The notes below the pieces were generated by a model. That model did no database searches and was not told the origin of the DNA. It saw only the letters and a program-made list of their open reading frames with translations. Below, piece by piece: positions 59,295-64,000 of a stretch of 64,000 nucleotides of DNA. Position numbers and translations under genes: made by a program. The stretch is from Atkinsonella hypoxylon (taxonomy: Eukaryota; Ascomycota; Sordariomycetes; Hypocreales; Clavicipitaceae). The DNA lies in the NCBI GenBank assembly GCA_000729835.1, contig JFHB01000157.1:1-64000 (forward strand), read 5' to 3'. Numbering within the stretch: the stretch's first letter is position 1; the number at the start of each line of letters is the position of its first letter.

Positions 59295-62200
59295 TTAACT
59301 AAGATAGCTTATTCTTACGGATATTTCTATTATATACTTACTAATTATTAAGAGCACTATAAAGCCCTTTTAATCTTATTCTTTAGCAAAGAGAACAGTG
59401 CATTTTGCTCTTATTGTATTAATATATATCTTTAGATAGTTACCTTATTTAGGGAATATATCTACTTTCTATTTTACAGCTGCACCTCTCTTAAGGATGT
59501 TTATAGCAGCTTATATAGCAATTACATCTAAAGTAGCTCTACTGCTGTAAGCTATAAGTAGCAATTTGCAAAAGGTTACAGTAAATACAGCTAGATTTAC
59601 TATAATACTCCTTTTATAATATTCTAGAGTAAAGACTAGGTAGATTAACTATTTATTCTTTTAAGGCTCTAGAAGGTCCTTTATAAGGATCTTTCTCCCT
59701 TTATAGCAGTTAATATTCTTTACCTTTTCCCCTAAACATTAAAACTACTAGAATTTCGCTAAAAGATTAGGTGTAAATTGCTTAAGTTAAAAGATAAAAA
59801 AAATAGAAAAAGGGTAAAGGCTAAGTAGCCTCTTTAGTTAAAATAGAATAGAACTATACTTATTTTTAGTAGTTTTTAAAAACTTTTTATATATTCTATT
59901 TAATCTAGGTTTATAGTCTTAATTCTAATTAGCTTTAAATCTTTAAATAATCTTAATATACTATTATTAAATCTTAGTTAGTCTTAAATATATAAATAAA
60001 TAAACTTAATCTCTCTTCTTTCTAAAGCTAAAAATATAAAGACTATAGTATTAGCTTTTATAAAAGCTATAATAAGTTATATATCTTAGTAAAGTTATAG
60101 GTAAATTGCTAAGATTAAATAATATTATTAATCTCTTTATAGCTTCTACACTCTTCTTTAGGTATTATTAGTAGATAAACTTCTATTATATACTTTAGAT
60201 AACATTATAGTAAAAGGTTTAATTTAGCGTTATTATCCTTAAAATCCTCTTTTTAGTATAGATATAATATATAGTTCTTAGAAACTATTTAATCTAATAT
60301 ATTATACTAAGTATTAATAAATTATAAATTATTAGTATCTTACTTAAAGTTGCTAGTGTCTTTACTATACTAAGCAGTATATTGTAGAGTATAGAGCTAT
60401 TTATTAGCAGTAAAAGTCTACTATCTCTCTAGATTAAGCCTAAACTTCTTAATATAATCCCTAGAAATAGTTTTATTAAGCACTATACTATTTAGGGTCT
60501 CTAAACAGTAAGCGCTAGTAACTTTTACTTAGCTATATACTTTAAAAGGACTATTCTATTATATTACTAACTTCTTCTTTATTAATATATCTATAACTCT
60601 TTATATATTATATATAAGGACTAAATCTTCTAGAACTAATTAATTTTTCTTCTTTTGCAATAATACCTCTTAGTTTTAGTTTATTTAATTAGCTAAGTAT
60701 TACTTAAATATAAAGACTTTTATATAAGCCTTTTAGATATTTACTTCCTTTTGTTCTAGTATTTTAACTCTTACTTTAAAGAGATTCTATATTATTATAA
60801 CTTTTAACTAATTAATTAACCTTTAAGTAGAAAATTTAACTTCTAAAGGAAGAATAAGCTTTTAACTATAAATTAAGTAGAAAGTAGATTTACTGTATAA
60901 CACTTATATAGCTATATAGTCTACTAATAGTACCTTATTTAGCAATTTAAACTACCTTCTATTAGAACCTTCTATCTTTAAAAGAGTAAATATAAGCGTT
61001 TAATAACTAGCTTTAATAGGTAAATTAGCTTTTAAATTATACACTAATGTCTTAATCTCTTTAATCTTAATAGCTTTAATTACTTTTTTAAGATTTCTAT
61101 ATATTTCTAGCTCTTTATTAAAAACTAGAAATTAAAAGACTCTAAATTATATAATTAGTTTTATTAAGAACTTCTAAATAGCTATAATATTAGTATACTA
61201 TATAGAGTGCGCTTCTACTTATTTAGTAAGGTTATATCTTACTTCTAAAAGGTACTTAAAACTATAATTAAGTAGTATATATTAGGTGTTAATATATATC
61301 TTACTTATTAGGTTACCTAAAGCTACTAGTATTAATAATTCTTTAGGCCTTTAAGGAGTAAACTTTTAGTATACCTTATAATAGAAAATTATTGCTTAAA
61401 CTGTATTCTAGAGTTCTTTCTAAAAGTACTTAATTCTAGCTGCTTAAAATATAACTTTTATACCTTTATAACCTATTTACTTATATAAAGCCTTAACAAT
61501 CTTTTTCTATTGCATTAGGTCTTTAATAACTAAAGTAGAACCCTTTATTGTACTAGTTAATCTCTTCTATAATAGGCCTTTATCTAAGAAGTATTGCTTA
61601 GCACTTATATAAAGTTGCTTATACTTACTCTTATTTAAATTAAATAGTCTTTATAATATTAAAAGGAAATCTACAATTTATTAAGTTCTAGAAGTATAGT
61701 ATACTCTATTATATAACTAGATCTTATTAACGTTAAGCTATAGGTTAATAAAATCTTTAATATCCTCTTTAGCTACTTAATCTAATGCATTAAAAGGCCT
61801 ACCTTCTTTACGTAATAAAGTATTAGCTATTTTATTCTTTTCTCCTAGAATATACTTAGCTATAAAATTAAACAGTATAATATAACTAATCTATTGCATA
61901 ATAAGTGCGCCTAGAACGTTATTAATAGCGCTATTAAGCTAATATATAAGTACTTAAGAATTAGTCTTTAGAGTAAAGAGAACTCTATAGAGATAAATTT
62001 ATAGCCTTCTTAATATATAAACAATAGCTCTATATTTTTGCTTTATTCTATTATACTTAATTTCTAAATTACTTTAATATCTACTTTTATATTGTATAAA
62101 GTGTTGTTACCTATTAATAATTTATATTAAAACTACTCTCTATTCTTTTAAGCTTATATTAATTATTAATATAATTTCTTTAGCGCTTAAGCTAAGATTA

Positions 62201-63887
62201 ATTATTATAAGAACTAGTGTAGTTATTATTATATACTTAAGGACCTCTATAGTATTCTTTTAGTTTAGTTCTAAAGTTTACTTAGTACCTTTCTTAAGTA
62301 AGATTATAAGAGGCTTAGCTTTTATAGAGTAATACTATACCTAGATGCAATAATAGCCTATAAGCCTAAGAAAGAATTTAACCTTAAAAACATTCTTATA
62401 CTCTATTTACTCTAGAATCTTTATTACTTTTACTTCTAAAGGTTTTCTTCTATTAGTACTATATATAAATTTAATAATCTCTATAGTCTTTTAGTATAGC
62501 TTTAATTTTATAGTAAATATAGTATAACTAGCTAGCTTAATATTAATAAGGACTTTATTAATATTAATTAAATATTCTATAATATATCTTTATATATTAA
62601 GCAATACTTTCTCTTTATTATATATAGTAGTAAAGCCTTTTACTGCAATATTATCTAAGAAAGGCTTATAAGTATAAGGAATTAGGTTAAAAAGAATTCT
62701 CTTTACTATTTAAATAAATTAAGTAATAGAGTTAGTTGCTCCTTAAGGAAGTGTATAAAGCTATAAAAGCTCTATTGCTATTAAAATTATTATTAAGTCT
62801 CTACTTTTCTCTATAAGTAGCACTTAGTTGTAGCTTAACAGTAAATTAATAACTAAAAGTATCTTATATATCCTAAATTCTTTGCTAAAAGCCTTTACTT
62901 CTTCTAGAATATAGGCATTCTATATTATAATCTTATTGTAGGCTGTTGTAAACAGCACTAGCTATATTCCTTTATTCTTCTTTATTACTAAAAAGTAAAG
63001 GTTTCTATAAGATCTATAACTCTTTTCTAATAACCTATATTAAAGCTTCTTTTTTAATAAATTAACTAGTCTCCCTTATAGGCTAATAGGTATTAGTATT
63101 AACTTTACTTTCTAAGCTCTATAAGTAATAGTATAAATAACTTAAAGCAGTATAACTAGAGAATTAATCTTTCTATACTCTAATAAGTTCTATATTAGTA
63201 CTACCTCTTAGTTATAAAGGATTTCCTTAAAAATATTAACTTCTTTTACTATTAAATATTCTTACACTTATTTAACTATTTAATTTAAGCGCTCTTTTAT
63301 TATTTAGAATCCTTAAGGTTTTTTACTAAATCTTTCTATAATATATTTAGTATATTTTCTTAATTTATTTAAGTATACTTTTGCCTCTTTCTACTTCTTC
63401 TATTTCTACTTAAGGTCTTTATTAGGTGTAAATCTATTTAAGGGAATATTGTCTTTTAGTAGAATCTTATTAGCTTTTTGCTTATATAATATATTTACCT
63501 TTAGATTAATTAGTTATAATTGCCTTAAGGGCTAAATCTTCTCTACAGCCTCTTTAAGTTAGCTTCTATACTAGTTAGCTATTCTCTTTATTATAAGGTT
63601 AATAATAGCTACACCCTTATTCTCTATTATAAGCACTAGCTCTTTATTGTTGTTTAACTTAGCTTTAAGACTCTCTTTAACTATTTAATTATAGACTAAA
63701 TCCTTAAATAACTTATTAATTAAGATTAAATTAACGCTAGTAGCTATTGCTTTATCTATTGTAGTCTTCTATTTAATACTTCTAGTAACCCTTAAGACTA
63801 ATACAATATTACTAAAATAGCACTTTAAGAGAAGCTTACCTCCTTTATTACTATACTTAAAGGTAACTTTAGCTATATATATAAAAG
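59295..63887 (-). pseudogene. Gypsy-A copy 3 3'-block end and pol
   Basis: Equivalent to 16189-20747. The RT motif is F-L-D-N at 62650-62661. It keeps the 34-bp segment (about 62903-62936) missing in copy 1. The Cys/His-rich stretch of the 3' block is at about 59390-59750. Mutated throughout. Confidence 0.83.
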
Positions 63888-63892
63888 GCATT

Positions 63893-64000
63893 TATAATAG
63901 ACTAGGTCTTTAACCTAGTTTTATAATATAGATGCTAATTATATAAGAGTTACACAACTTATACAATATATATCCTTTTGTTGCAATTAGTAGTAGGCTA
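63893..64000 (+). mobile_element. TRIM-like element, second copy, cut by window end
   Basis: First 108 bp of the left LTR of the element described at 20753, preceded by the same GCATT (63888-63892). It proves that the TRIM was present before the segmental duplication. Confidence 0.75.

Larger units (their letters stand above)
48553..64000. repeat. Segmental duplication of 5447-20860
   Basis: The whole stretch repeats 5447-20860 in the same order and orientation. It contains the truncated solo LTR with GTTCT on its right side, the Gypsy-A 3' block, the nested full-length Copia between TTATC and TTATT, pol, and the TRIM with GCATT. The offset is 43,106 bp at every junction checked and 43,140 bp after a 34-bp indel. 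Sampled differences are transitions in both directions. The copy continues beyond the window. Confidence 0.9.

Overview
The window looks like a repeat graveyard from a filamentous ascomycete (Pezizomycotina) with a strong RIP-type (repeat-induced point mutation) history. The sequence is very A+T- and TA-rich, and TGA/TCA trinucleotides are rare. Every recognisable protein-coding frame is broken by many in-frame TAA/TAG codons that mostly sit where Gln (CAA/CAG) or Trp is expected. Homologous copies differ almost only by transitions. I find no intact gene, no rRNA and no convincing host gene. The species cannot be named from this.

Almost everything can be assigned to a few transposable-element families. 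(1) A Ty1/Copia element has LTRs of about 700 bp, a primer-binding site resembling a half-tRNA-iMet site, a leader of about 0.9 kb, and one gag-PR-IN-RT-RH frame of about 1,750 codons. It is present as six partial or complete copies, named here Copia-1 to Copia-6, plus two further LTRs. (2) A Ty3/Gypsy element, 'Gypsy-A', has LTRs of about 0.5 kb and a gag with a CCHC knuckle, then pol. It has an extra block of about 4.5 kb between the pol end and the 3' LTR; that block may include the last part of pol or another ORF, and its coding strand is unresolved. There are three copies. (3) A second Gypsy pol fragment, 'Gypsy-B', lies at 720-1408. (4) A 546-bp TRIM-like element has 181/183-bp LTRs. (5) A tRNA-derived SINE-like sequence lies in the first 0.3 kb.

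Layout. 1-355: SINE-like, noticeably less mutated. 356-1408: Gypsy-B fragment (+). 1409-4094 and 24910-28818: Copia-1 (-), split by Gypsy-A. 4095-24909: Gypsy-A (-), itself split by a solo Copia LTR (5418-6122), the complete Copia-2 (8356-16183, -) and the TRIM (20753-21298). 28819-33880: head-to-head junction into plus-strand Copia-5 and Copia-6 fragments. 33881-42007: Gypsy-A second copy (-), without the first two nested insertions. 42008-48552: Copia-3 (-), cut in its leader. 48553-64000: a second copy of 5447-20860, carrying the same solo LTR, the same nested full-length Copia (Copia-4) and the same TRIM at a constant offset of 43,106 bp (43,140 after a 34-bp indel).

Inferred order: the Copia and Gypsy families spread; a Copia LTR and a full Copia inserted into one Gypsy-A copy; the TRIM inserted; that nest was duplicated; then both copies were mutated independently. 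The nested junctions with target duplications (GTTCT, TTATC, GCATT) and the matching empty sites in 33881-42007 are the best evidence. I did not find a new functional system. The items most worth a second look are the structured inverted repeat inside the Copia LTR, the iMet-type half-tRNA primer site, the TRIM, and the unassigned 3' block of Gypsy-A.
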